Shown: positions 36,303 through 47,928 of the stretch, one piece after another | Layout of the letters: the number at the start of each line of letters is the position of its first letter | How positions within the stretch are numbered: position 1 is the first letter of the stretch | Source: Quercus robur | Taxonomy: Eukaryota > Streptophyta > Magnoliopsida > Fagales > Fagaceae | Assembly: GCF_932294415.1 (NCBI RefSeq) | Contig: NC_065536.1 | Location: forward strand, 682,001 to 746,000 | Length of the DNA: 64,000 nt | Reading direction: 5' to 3' | Program-made: the position numbers and the translations under genes | Notes under the pieces: generated by a model | Told to the model about the DNA's origin: nothing | Database searches by the model: none | The model's input: only the letters and a program-made list of their open reading frames with translations

Positions 36303-36450
36303 ATGACTAGAAAGAAGGTCAAGCTTGCATACATTACTAATGACTCTGTTAGAAAAGCTACCTACAATGCTCTTTGGTGGAGATGAGATAATGCTGGCAT
36401 TTGGAGCTAACAGTCACAATGCTCTTTGCTCTAATGCGTTCTTTCCTTGA
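36303..36450 (+). pseudogene. MADS pseudogene, internally deleted duplicate of the AGL80-like gene
   Basis: The first 20 codons match the intact gene (MTRKKVKLAYITNDS-V-R-K-A-T), then the sequence jumps to the last 80 bases of the gene (GGAGATGAGATAATGCTGG to the stop). About 640 bp are missing. At the junction a 15-base piece 'acaatgctctttggt', copied from the gene's own 3' end, is inserted as filler. The frame runs into a stop after 27 codons (TGA shortly after the junction), and the TATA box is absent because the duplication begins downstream of it. The 5' leader and 3' flank are preserved. Confidence 0.92.
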
Positions 36451-36882
36451 TTTTTTTCTTTCTTTCTTAAAGAATCATAATTGAGAAATTTCCCTAGGTA
36501 CACGTTTGATGTTTTCATACACAATGACACAGGCTTCTTTTGTGCGTTAATTATAAGTTCAATGTACTTACATAATGTTCAAATGTTGTTTATCATAATT
36601 ATGATATTCACAGTCTTATGTTGGTTCTTAAAATTTTCAAAATATATTTATTCAATCATATAATTTGAATGACCATCTAAGGTATTCAGTGTTCTTTCTT
36701 AGTTGTTTAAAACTAAATTAAACAAAATAAAAACTAGACAAGAGATGCACTTCGAAATCTTCTTCCAAATTTTTGTATATAAATGTGCTTTATTTTTTAG
36801 GTTGCATTATATTTGATTGCAACTACAATATTCTGAAAATTTTCATTCAAAATTTATTCATTTGACAAATATAGAAATATTG

Positions 36883-37270
36883 GTTAGTCACGTACTAAGA
36901 TCCATGCAAAGGAGTTAGTCACAAATTCGAGATTTGTGCATCAAAGGAAAGAAGACTACCACAAGATCAAGTCCAATTTGGTATTTTGGGATAGGTCAGG
37001 GTAGTGGTAAGATTCCTCGTACTTGTAACCGCTTGATTATTGATTAGTGGAGTCTTGGGAGTGGTGACCTTATATTCACCTGGTTGGGTTTTGTCCTCGC
37101 AAAAGATTTTTCTCATTTGTCAACAAATCACCGTGTCAATTTAATTTCCACTACATTTAGTTTATTTGGTGATTTGTTAGTGTCCCAAGATTTGCACGTA
37201 ATTTGACATAATTAATTAACTTGAGTAATTGAATTAATTAACCGGATCAATCTATCTTAACCCAACAAAT
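36883..37270 (+). mobile_element. LTR-retrotransposon relic (LTR end and leader)
   Basis: The segment around 'gtaaccgcttg', 'gtggagtcttgggagtgg', 'caccgtgtcaa' and 'gtgatttgttagtgtcccaag' reads like the 3' part of a plant LTR followed by its leader. It has no coding sequence and no second LTR. It is present only in copy 2, at the place where copy 1 has its 1.9-kb block. It is an old, incomplete fossil; assignment is tentative. Confidence 0.4.
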
Positions 37271-40200
37271 CACTTGCTTGAAAAAGAAAAAAGAATAAGT
37301 AAAAAAAATATGCAGATAGTAGAAGTGTTTAGGATGGGGGCATGAAGGTATCAATTCCGCATATACTAATTCAAAGATGCAATTGAGGAATTGTAGAGTG
37401 AAGGATTGGTTTGGGGGAGTTTCTTAAGTTGATCCTGTGAAGTGTTGAAGTTTGTCTTGATGACTTGAATTCAAAGGAAGAATATCCCACATGCATATTT
37501 ATTGTGCATTCAACATGATTCCTAGCTAATTATTAATTTAAAGGCAGTTAAAAGGAGGCATTAAAACTTTATTACTTGGATTTAGTAAAAAAAAAAATTA
37601 TGACTTAGAGTTACTTCCTAGCTAGTGGTTGTTGGCAATGATACTTGTACTTTAAATACATTGAATAATATTATATAGAATGAACCATTGCTTGGAGTTT
37701 AAGTAGGATCGCTACATATTAAGAGGCATATTTTCTACTTACCAGATTCTGTAGTCATATTGATTGACCATGATTTAAAGTTGTCCTCTGGGTGGAGGAG
37801 ATTTAGTCCAAGACATTGGAATACCTTTTAGAAGATCCAACAATTATGAAAATCCCTAATATCTATGGAGTGGCTTGTATGAGAATTCTCTGTATTTTTT
37901 GCATTATCAATTTGAAATTTGCTCCCACACCTACACAATAACGTGTTCCATATGACTATGTCTTTACAATTACATATCCTTTACATCAGGCTAAACATGC
38001 ATGCACTTGCACACACATTCAATGCCTTCAACCACAATATATATCTTCATTCTCACTGTGCCATTATTGTTGGTTAATTGCATGGCATATTAATTGCTTG
38101 ATTTATTTATTTATTTATTTTTAAAAGGGCATCACAAAAGTATATGTCTTCTCAATATACTGCTATACATTTAAACCCTTGCTCGATTGCTTTAGCTTAA
38201 AAATAGTAAAGAGGTTTTCTTTGATTTAATCATGGACCATGGATTGTGTTATTTGTATATAAGCTAAAGTTCCTTAGCTAGAGAGCAAAATATATTTCCC
38301 ACTCACATAGATATTTTGTAACATATTGTAAATGTGAAGAATCTTACATTTTTTTTCTTTATTGAAATTTCAACATAGATAGAAAAAGAAAAAGAAATGG
38401 ACAAGATTGTTTCCAAAAGAAGGCTTTTAATTTATTGTGATATATAATATATGAGCTGAGGGTGGCAAAAAAAAGAAAAAAAGAAAAAAGAAGAAGAACT
38501 AAGAGGCTTCCAGAAATATCTTCACTAACATCATAGGAAAGAGAAATAGGATTCAGATTCTTTTCTTTTAAATTAATTAATTATTATAGTGGAGTACAAA
38601 AGGACGAATTTGAAGGGTTTAAATCAGTTTAAGCCGGCACACATATATTGGAGAACCATCCAAATTCACAAGGGATCTCATAAAAAAGAAAACATTAACT
38701 GTTTACTAATTTAATGGTCACCATTCCATACAGCTATGAGCTGCACAATTTACAAAGCACACAGCATCCCTCATGTCTTGTTTCTCTTTCTTACATTTTG
38801 AGTTGAATTGACAAGGGGAACCATGTTTTATTTTGTTGGAGGAATCATTCCTAGAGGGGTAAAGAAAAAGAGAGAGACAGAGAAGAATCAATAAAAAAGT
38901 ATTTCTGAATTTAGCATATGCAGGTTTTTACTATATCTTTAATATTCCACCTTGAATGTATCATTTATTTTTGGTACTTGATGTGTCCTGGGATCGTAGA
39001 AGCCAGCAATGCAATGCATACAACCTTAGGCCAAAATTTGAAATGCATGTCCAAAAATTATATGCTAAGCAACCTCTAAAATAGTTGAATAATTATGTGC
39101 ATGACTGAAGAATGAAACATCGAATTAGGCTCAAGTACTGAAGCATTTTGTAGTTTTACCATGGTAAAGAATATTGACGTAGATATATACAGCATGATTC
39201 TTTTAGGGGTCACAACTCACACACGGGAAAGCTACTAAAATCATGACATTCCAAGTCACTTAGTAGTTAGTACTATAATATGACGCATTCCAACTGCAGA
39301 TTCTCAAGCATGATTGTCAATCCTGGATGTGACTTGAGATTTCAAAACAACCCACGCCAACTGTTTGGCCAATTCTAGACTTGAATTATTACTAAGATGT
39401 GATCTATAACATGGAATTCATTCTGTGTTTCTAGTCGAGATTTAATGGGTTTTAGTCATTCAAGGACATTAGTAGTATATTATTCTTCTCTTTATTCTCT
39501 TTTTTTTTTCAGCAAAAATCATTCTGGAGTCAGAACAGACATTATGTGTGGTTCTGTTCTGCAAAGTTATGAAGTGTGAGTTAGGACTGAATAAAAAGAA
39601 CGAGTAATGTAAAGATGGAACAAAAATCCTAAAGAAAGGAGAACAAGAAAGAAAGAGAATTGACAACTTGACAACAATAACATGTCCCATGTACAATAAT
39701 TGTTCGGAAGAAACCACAACCCCTCTTCTTGGGATTTTACTTACCATTCCAAATTCTACTTGGCTAATACAAACCGTATTTTAATTTATTGACAAGAGAA
39801 TTGTGTAGCGTTAACCATTATGTTGCTTGCAAATGGTTAACTTAAGAATATTTAGCAGCTTAATTAGCTCAATTGCTCTAGCACAGATCTAGTGAAGCCA
39901 AACCAAAGAATGTCATATGATAGTTAAAAATTCCAGATCACAGGCACTGAAGTTCTTTAAAGTTTAACCATTATGTTTCTTCATGATTGCAAATGGTTGG
40001 CTTTTTATAACTTGGTGAAACCAATAGCAAATTTAATGCCATTAATTTGCTGAGTTTAACATTGTTGAAGTTCTTAAGCAGTAACTTGAACTCATGCTTT
40101 CTCTCAATACATTCCTTTTCTTCTGTGTTCTTAAGAAATCATTGGAGAGTATCAGAAGATCAAGCCAATGGATCAAGACCAAGCTGGTGATTCAAGGAAC

Positions 40201-40868
40201 AGAGTGTTACAAGAAAGTGCAGAAAACAGATCTGCATAAACGACAATTGATGTAAAGCTACTTGTACTTTAGCTAAATACTCTTGTACATGATCAAAGTT
40301 AATTAATGCAAATATTCAAGTTTTTCTTCAATTTTTCAATGAGTTCCACACTGGTTAATTTAAAAGTATATCCTGACATTTTTATAAACTTTAGCTAGGA
40401 AGCTTCTTGGTTCCTGTAACAATATACTAAATGACAAGATTGACCTAGTTAGGCCATGATAGTTAGCGCATTTAGATTGTTGCATGCACCTAAAGATGCC
40501 CAAACTCATGCATATTGATCAAGTTCAAGCAGTATTGAAACTTGACCCCAATGACTACTTTAAGCATATTGCTGTTTTAATTTTCTGGAACAATAATATC
40601 TCTCTCCACAACAGCTAATGATCGTCTTAATTAGGAGACTGTAAAGCCAGTGAACCAAAATTATCCAAAAATCACCAGAATGGATAGAGCTTGAAGAGAC
40701 TACATGTAACTTGGTAAGTTCTCTGTAATATTGTGGAAAATAAAAAAGCTTCTATACAAACAAATATTCATCTTATTTATTTCATAACGATTTTGATTGA
40801 CAAACTGGTAGCTAGTAAGAGTACTAAAGAATATTACAGTTGGAAACCAGAAACATAGACGTATTTGA
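37271..40868. other. Non-coding part of duplication copy 2
   Basis: Aligned with 26880-29381 and 34931-35610. No gene seen. The 38630-38830 stretch has no partner in copy 1. The conserved block downstream of the small genes is at about 40390-40470. Confidence 0.5.
40151..40340. mobile_element. 190-bp insertion with 4-bp duplication, family unknown
   Basis: Copy 1 reads 'attggagagttccacac' (about 35090-35105) without interruption. Copy 2 has 190 extra bases between two copies of 'gagt' (40147-40150 and 40341-40344). The insert begins 'atcagaagatcaagcc' and ends 'ttcaatttttcaat'. It has no terminal inverted repeats or poly(A) and I cannot place it in a family. Confidence 0.65.
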
Positions 40869-41135
40869 TCAAGCCTTTTCTTGATAAACTGTGACAGATT
40901 GGTTTTCACCCATAGTTTGGCTTTTGTGGATTTGGTGGATTTTGTTGATGTAAACTCCCGCCTTCATGTCAACCTTGCGGTCAGCTACACAATGGCTCTT
41001 GTCAAAATCACTTGGATATATCTTGGTTGTACTCTTTGCATCATCGTATGAATCTTCTTCTCCCCGAGACTTCCTAGCTTTGAAGATGCCGAAGAAAGAG
41101 AAAGATGGAGATTTCTTCTGCTTGTTGTAGGCCAT
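40869..41135 (-). CDS. Small basic plant protein, cluster gene B (88 aa)
   Basis: Duplicate of gene A. It starts at MAYNKQKKSPSFSFFG, has the acidic spacer (G-E-E-D-S-Y-D-D), the core K-I-Y-P-S-D-F-D-K-S-H-C-V-A-D-R-K-V-D-M-K-A-G-V-Y-I and the tail QSVTVYQEKA. It is eight residues shorter than A because of in-frame losses between the core and the tail (the NNLVASE part). The frame is intact and substitutions relative to A are mostly conservative, which fits continued constraint. TATAAATA is at the complement of 41254-41261, about 120 bases upstream, as in A. Function unknown. Confidence 0.75.
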   Translation of the reverse strand: MAYNKQKKSPSFSFFGIFKARKSRGEEDSYDDAKSTTKIYPSDFDKSHCVADRKVDMKAGVYINKIHQIHKSQTMGENQSVTVYQEKA

Positions 41136-43185
41136 GACTCTTGCTTGACTAATGGCACAGATAGCTAGCTGTCAAGCGAGGAGAGCCTTAAGTATGAAGA
41201 AAGTTTTGTATGTGTGTTGTGTTCACTTGAGTTGTTAGTGCAGGGGAAGCTTGTATTTATAGGAGAAGCTAGGTACTCTTTGTTGTGATGTTCTAACAAG
41301 GGTAGGTAGAGAATCTCGAGAATTCAACACTGCCAAACCAATATGAATGGTTGAAAATCAAATATCATCAGTGTACCGCAGGAGGTAATCTTTAGAAGAG
41401 CATATTTTGTGTGGTCCGCTGCTTTTCTTTATTGCCTGAACAGCGAACACCCTAGTTGAGGGAGCTTCACAATTACTCATTGTTGGGTCTTTTCCATTCA
41501 CTTTCTTCTACTTTATACAATCTTTCCTAGCGAGTACCTTGTGAAAAATCTAATTTCAATCCCCCATTGACCTAATAATCGGACTGATTATCACATGAAT
41601 CAATTCAATCAATAAAAGTTTACCAAGTCCAACAAACAACCATAAGAATATCACCATAATTCAAAAACGCGTAAATACATTTAACGTAAGAATTTGGTTA
41701 CAAAGTGAAAAAGGTTTCGAAAAGCTCTTCAAAACACTTTATTTCACTCGAGCGAGCCTTCCTCAACTTGAGATCTTTAAGTAACCCCTAATTCAACACT
41801 TTATCTAAACTAAGATGCAATAATTACAATCCTCATTGACACGAGTTTTTACACAAGAATTCGCCAACACAAATCTATATCCAAGCACCTTGATATGGAC
41901 CTACCCGATTTAAATTTTTTAACTTTTTTGACAAAATGCACTATAAACATCTAATTAGTTTTATGGTTGCTTCTAAATTGGTCTCTCAAATTTTAAAATT
42001 TGCAATTTATACACTTGATTATTACAATAATATTAATGTGCTCATCACAATTTTCTCTGTTAACCTACCTAAAAACGATATCGTTTATTTATTTATTATT
42101 TATTTTTAATAAATCAAAATCAACGTTATTTCTTTTTGTGTTAACAATACAATTCTAATGAATGTTGATGAGAGGAGCACAAATAAAATTGTTGTATAAA
42201 ACGATTTAAAAACGATTCCAAATGAGTGTAAACAGTATTTTGTCTAACTGTTTTTTACACCTCTGGCCTTCATTCTCCTCCCTAGCTAGCTAGCTATTCC
42301 TTTCTTTTCCAAATTATTTTGCCAACTGGGTGCTGGAAATTATTCATTACTTTAGTGTTATATATAGTAACTTATTACTAGAGCATCTTTTCACTATAGT
42401 GTCCCTCACCTGAGCGATAGTTATACCACTTGAATGATTTACGGACTCATAATACAAACAATTCTTTTCCAAAATATCATGGCATCTGGATGGTCCTAAA
42501 CTTTTTGTTATTCTAGTTTTACAGTAAACTCAGTAGACCATCCTTTTAGTTTTCGCTACATGCATGTAACATGAATAGTAGGGGAACCAGGACTAAAGAA
42601 TTGGGAGGGCTAGCTAATTTATAAAATTAGAGAAAAAATATATATTTATAATTAAAGATTATTGGGTTATATATATGCGTAATAGACAAATTTATGAGGG
42701 GAGGCCATCCATATAATCTATATATATATATATATATATTCTAAAATTGTCCTTAAACGTAAGGGGAATCCATAGCACTTCACCCTTGAAAATGAATAAT
42801 AATAGAATTACCAAGTTGTATGTATATTCCGCCATTTGTAATGACTTGAGCTAGCAAGCTCCTTAGTTCTTGTAACAATATACTGAAATGACAAGAATGC
42901 TAGGCCATGATAGTCATCTCAAGGTTTTAAAGCCAGTGAGAAATACACTACTGAATGAATAAAGCACAGCAATCTGTATATTGGACCAAAAGCTAGCTTG
43001 TGCACAAAAAAAATTTCATATTATTTATTTCAATAATACTAATTGGATTCACACAATCAACTAGAGAAGCAACACTCAAGTATAGATTATATTACAGTAT
43101 AAAGAAACAATTAATAAAAGTAAACACATCCCTTGATATATCTCAACTTCTCAAGCCTTTCCAGAAGCAGGATAAACTGTGACAA
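41136..43185. other. Intergenic between small genes B and C
   Basis: 41136-41372 is the gene B promoter and the end of the segmental duplication. 41740 onward is the start of the second duplicated unit (partner at 46565). A (TA)n run lies at about 42719-42740. The conserved downstream block is at about 42850-42920. No gene seen. Confidence 0.5.
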
Positions 43186-43900
43186 TTATTTGGCAATGGA
43201 TTCTGATGTCTTGAATTTTCTTTCCTTGATGAAATCTGTAGCTTTAGTGTTAATGTTGGGGTCATCTACAATATCAGCATCTTCACAAGAACAGTGCACT
43301 GAAGTACTGGACACAAGCCAAGTCTCAGCAGACAAAGGTTGGGTTCTCCCATGCACTGGATGGCTCCTGTGATAATCACTTGGATATATTTTAGTTGAGT
43401 GCACTGCATCATCCAATGAATCGTCCCCTCCTCCAGATCCAGGCCTCTTAGCTTTGAAGATGTTCAAGAAAGAGAAAAAAGAAAATCTTCTCTGCTTGTT
43501 GTTGCTCATGACTCTAGGTGTTAGGCTAATGGCACAGCTAAGCTAGCTTTAATTCAAGTGAGAAGAAACTTGGATTTCAATGCAGGGAGCTAGGCTTGAT
43601 GGTTTTTTATATGCTTAGGAGATGGTGCACTTCAATTTGTTTTGTTAATTCAAGGGCGTAGGTTTATGGGGAATCTCCAAAAGCAAAATGGGCAACCTTA
43701 GATGGTAGAACTCAAGAAAGAGCTTTTTTCTCAACAAAAAACAAAAAACCCAACAAGAGAATATTTTCTGTGGTCCATTACTTTCCTATTTTCTCACTGA
43801 TATGTCTTTCTTCACCGTAGACTTTATTGTCTACTTGGCAATTGAAAGGACAATTACTAGTTTACATGAATAGTAACATGTAAACTAATAATAATTTTCT
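41740..43900. repeat. Older tandem duplication, unit C
   Basis: Aligned by eye with 46565-48560: 'gagccttcctcaacttgag', 'taaactaagatgcaataa', 'gaggggaggccatccata' and 'gaccaaaa/gtggaaaa' blocks occur in the same order, with the small gene at the same place. Divergence is greater than between copies 1 and 2. Confidence 0.75.
43186..43509 (-). CDS. Small basic plant protein, cluster gene C (107 aa), altered C-terminus
   Basis: Starts MSNNKQRRFSFFSFLNIFK, then a Gly/Asp-rich spacer and the core K-I-Y-P-S-D-Y-H-R-S-H. Compared with the other three it carries about 25 extra residues (GRTQPLSAETWLVSSTS, then HCSCEDADIVDD) before N-T-K-A-T-D-F-I. It ends ERKFKTSESIAK. The family tail is still present in the DNA immediately downstream but in another frame: a different frame reads IRIHCQIIVTVYPASGKA then stop. 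So the C-terminus has been lost by a frame change. A TATA box (complement of 43604-43611) lies about 100 bases upstream. It may be functional in shortened form or an early pseudogene. Confidence 0.65.
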   Translation of the reverse strand: MSNNKQRRFSFFSFLNIFKAKRPGSGGGDDSLDDAVHSTKIYPSDYHRSHPVHGRTQPLSAETWLVSSTSVHCSCEDADIVDDPNINTKATDFIKERKFKTSESIAK

Positions 43901-45681
43901 TTAAATTAATTTTTTTTCAGAAAGGAAAGAGAAAAGGGTAATGCTCTTTTTCATCTCCTTACTACATAGCGCGAATTATCATTTTATTTGTTTATGGGAT
44001 AAATTATCATCTTAAAATACTAAAGTTATTACAATTTCACACTATAAAAAATTTACAAATTGAATAAATATGATTGGTGTCATATTAACAACATAATAAA
44101 TAAAAATTTTAATTCCTTTTTTATTAAGTGTTTAAAAACTAAGATATATATATATATATATATATATATAAGATTGTAGATTTATGTAGTAAAATTTGTA
44201 ACATTTCGAGAATCACTTTTTGTTGTTTTGTTGCATGTCAACTTAAGGCCATTGTTAGAAGTGTGATGTACCTCAAATATTGCCGAACTATTTTTTTTAT
44301 TTATTTATTTGGGTAGCAAAGGAAAAAGAAATAAAATTAACAATAAACAATGCCAGTACACATGGTATCAAAACAATGAAAAATCTAAAGCTCCTACAAC
44401 ATAAGCTGGAGGGTTACATAAATAATGAAACATGAATTATGAACAACCATCTTTAGTAAGGGTATTTCTCGATGTTTCCAATGAAGATACCCAAGGTTCA
44501 ACTATCTCTACTATCATTATGCATGTATCAAAAAAGGTTTTAATAAGGGTATTTGCTTTTTTTGTAGATGTCTTGCATAAATGCAGCTTTTCTGTGGAAT
44601 GGGCCCATAAACATCTTTTCTCTTCCTGCTTGGGTCTTTTTCCTGAGCTCTAGAGATGCTTTTAAGCCCTCATTTTCTCTCATTAATATAATAATCCTTA
44701 TTTGTTAAATAATAATAATAATACACCTCATTATTAAATGCTTTTTTAGTGAAAGAAATGAGTTTTATATTCATAAAAATATTCCAAAAAAGGAGTAATT
44801 TTTGAGTCATATACAAAGTAAGAAACCCTAACATGTCCCAAAGTAAATAGTACGTTAAGGAAACATATAGGCGATGTGCCATAAAGCCAATAATACGCTT
44901 TTCATTCTAGTCAAGTAGCTTCCCTATTGGCCAAAAAATTAGCGCATCCGTTTGCTTCTCAATAGATATGCTTAAGTGTTATTGATTGTAGTGTTAGGCT
45001 TTGTAGAGTATAATTGTGTTTAATCTGGATTATGATCTGACCTAAAATAAAAGTGCTATGGTTTTTAATGAGATTTTTTTTTTTTTTTTTTTTTTGAAGC
45101 TTAGTCCATTGAGATTAGGGTTTTGTTGTTGTTGTTTTGAAAGAGAAAAATGTATTGCTGCATCTTGTATTTTTTCCTGTAAATAGTGAAATCCTTGCAA
45201 CTTTGTGGACGTAAGCAAATTGCCGAACTACGTAAATATTGTCTCTTGAAATTGTTTTTTTTTTTTTTCGCATATTTTTTTTTTCTTAATTTGCATCTCA
45301 TAGATTTGAGAATTTTGTATATATCCTCTTTCATGTAAGTCACTTCTAGCATGATCATAACAAATAACATTTTTCTCAGCATGCACATACACACCAAAAA
45401 AATAATACTACAGTCATTAACAAAACAGAGAAAATGGGGTGGGTGGGGTGAGTTAGCAAGAGTATATCTCCAAAAAAAACATTTTGAGGCACTATTTCTC
45501 TATAAAGAAAAACAAATGAGATGTTCTTTGATACGAAATCCTTAGCTTTGAAAGTCATGCATTAGAGAGTACTTAAAGTTAAGTAAAAGTTTAGGTTAAT
45601 AAAATAGTGTTCGAGCATAATCATAATTGCAAAATGTTGAGTGAAGTGTCTACTTGATTTAAATAATCGCTCAAGTGAGGG
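43510..45681. other. Intergenic between gene C and the MITE
   Basis: Gene C promoter, then AT-rich sequence with (TA)n at about 44146-44170 and poly(T) runs at about 45070-45095 and 45256-45290. No gene or clear element recognised. A stretch near 45400-45500 ('gtcattaacaaaacagag', 'ctatttctctataaagaaa') has a diverged partner near 51290-51310 and 51615-51640. Confidence 0.4.
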
Positions 45682-46568
45682 TAGGGGTTCATTTGGTCGG
45701 AGGAGTGGAAAAGTGGAAAGATAGAAAATGGGGAGGGGATAGAAAAGTGGGAGGTGTTAAATTACCGATTATCCCAAAAGTTTAAGCTATTAAGAAATGG
45801 TGAATTTAATCACTTAACCATAAGTCTAACACTCCCCCTCACTTGTGAGCCTAAACTTCTCCTTAATAAATGGGAGCCCAACAAGTGGGGAATTTAACAT
45901 TTTAAATGGGAGGTAGAGTAAAGCCAGGGATCAAACTCAGGATCTCTTACTCTGATACCATGTGAAATTACCGATTATCTCAAAAGTTTAAGATGTTACG
46001 AAATAGTGAATTTAATCACTTAACCATAAGTCTAACAAGTGGATAGAAAAAATTTAGTTTTCTCTTATTTGTATTTGGTTGAGAGGATAGAAAAGTGGAC
46101 AAATGAAAAACTTATTTATTTGGTTATGAAGAAAAAAGAGATGATGAAAAATAAAGTTGGTATAAATTTATAATTACGTCCTCATTAAATAAAACAAAAA
46201 AGTAACACAATTTTTTAGCAAAAAAATTGTGTATGTGCAAGTGGACAGAGAAAAAAATGGTAAATAAAGCAACTCAATGAAATAAGAAATAAAAAAAAAA
46301 GGGGGGAAAAGCAACTGATGTGGATGAAACCCATGTGCCAATGCACATGGGCATTTTCATCCATTTTGGGGCAGGTGTTTTCTCCCCTCAATTTTCTCTT
46401 CATTTTGGAGAGAAAATTTTTTGGTGGGCCTAGGGAGAAAACACCCAAGCCCTATCACAAAATTTTCTATTTCCCTTCCAACCAAACACTCACTAAAACT
46501 TCTTTCTCTCACTTTTCTCTCTTAAATTTTCCATTCTCCCTAAAATCCTTCCAAACAAACACACCCTA
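45682..46568. mobile_element. hAT-like MITE with a TRIM inserted in it
   Basis: The ends are imperfect inverted repeats: TAGGGGTTCATTTGGTCGG at 45682 and CCTTCCAAACAAACACACC CTA ending at 46568 (spacing added). Subterminal sequence on both sides is rich in 'ggagaggaaaa' or its complement. A strong hairpin (arms about 46321-46338 and 46343-46363) lies in the right half. It has no coding capacity. Exact ends are uncertain by about 15 bases, and no clean 8-bp duplication was found. Confidence 0.55.
45755..46037 (-). mobile_element. TRIM/SMART-size miniature LTR retrotransposon
   Basis: Two 77-bp terminal repeats, 45755-45831 and 45961-46037 (minus-strand TGTTAGACTTATGG start). The tRNA-Met primer-binding site TGGTATCAGAG is at the complement of 45950-45960 and a purine tract AGTGAGGGGGAG at the complement of about 45832-45843. 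The 283-bp element has no coding capacity, as is normal for the class. The LTRs differ at about 6 of 77 positions, so it is old. The 5-bp target duplication is only partly matched. It lies inside the MITE. Confidence 0.85.
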
Positions 46569-47928
46569 ATTCACTTAAGTGAGCCTTCCTCAACTTGAGA
46601 TCTTTAAGTAACCTCCAATTAATGAACACTTTACCTAAACTAAGATGCAATAATTACAACCCTCATTGACATGAGTTTTGAACTTTTGTCAAAAGAATTC
46701 ACCCAATACAGAACTAAATCCTTGCACCTTAATATAGACCTACTTGATTTTAATTTTTAACGTTTTGACAAAAATGCTCTTTAAACCCTCTAAGTTGATG
46801 GTTGCTTCTAAATTGGTCTATCAAATTTTAAGATTTGCAATTTACACACTTGGACTAGTACAATAATATTAATGTGCTCATCAAATTTTCGTTGTTAACC
46901 TACCTAAAAACAACATCATTTATCTATTTTTTTCTATCCAAAACGACATTTTTTTTTTCATGTTGATGATAAAATTCTAAGTTTCTAACTGATGTTGATG
47001 AAAGGAGTACAATGATATTGTTGTAAATACTTGAGAGTGTAAACAGTATTTATTCTAACTTTAATTTTTTACCCATTTGGCCTTCATTCTCCCCCCTAGC
47101 TAGTTCTTTCTTTTCCAAATTATTTTGCCGACCGGATGCTGGAAATTCTTCATTACTTTAGTCACTTACTAGAGCATCTCTTCACAGTTCTTTTTTCAGA
47201 TTACCATGCCACCTGGATGGTCTGAAAACTTTTTGTCAGTCTAGTATTACAGTAACTCAATAGACCATCCTTTTAATTTTCGGTACATGTACGGTGTACC
47301 ATACTATGAGAGACAAATAACATGAATAGTAGAGGAACCAGGACTAAAGAATTGGGAGGGCTAGCTAATTTACAAAATTAGAAAACAAAATTTTTTATAA
47401 TTAAAGATTATTGGGCTATATGAGTAATGGATAAATTTATGAGGGGAGGCCATCCATATATATATTTTCTAAAATTGTCCTTAAACTTAAGGGGAATCTA
47501 TGGCACTTTCACCCTTGAAAATGAATAATAATAGAATTACCAAGTTGTATATATATTCTGCCATTTTTACTGACTTTAGCTAGCAAGCTCCTTGGTTCTT
47601 GCAATAACAAGAGTGATCTGGCTAGGCCATGATAGTCATCCCAAGGTTTTAAAGCCAGTGAGACATACACTATTGAAAGAACAAGAATGAATAGGGTACA
47701 ACAATCTGTATAGTGGAAAACACAAAAAGCTTGAGCACAAACAAAATTTCATTTTATTTATTTCATCAAACTATTTTGATTCCCACAATCAACTAAAAGC
47801 AACACTCAAGAATATATAAGATTATATTACAGTATAAAGAAACAATAAAAGTAGAAACATCTCTTGATATATCTCAACTTCTCAAGCCTTTGGAGCTGCA
47901 GGATAAACAGTGACAATTTGGCATTGGA
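46569..47928. other. 3' flank of small gene D
   Basis: No gene seen. The conserved downstream block ('gctagcaagctccttgg', 'aggccatgatagtcatc') is at about 47578-47642. Confidence 0.5.

Larger units (their letters stand above)
36204..41372. repeat. Segmental tandem duplication, copy 2
   Basis: Starts within 15 bases of the end of copy 1. It contains a collapsed MADS gene, the shared non-coding middle and small gene B. Copy-2-only pieces: an LTR-type relic (36883-37270), about 200 bp near 38630-38830, and a 190-bp insertion (40151-40340). It lacks the Copia element, preserving the empty target near 39990. Confidence 0.88.
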
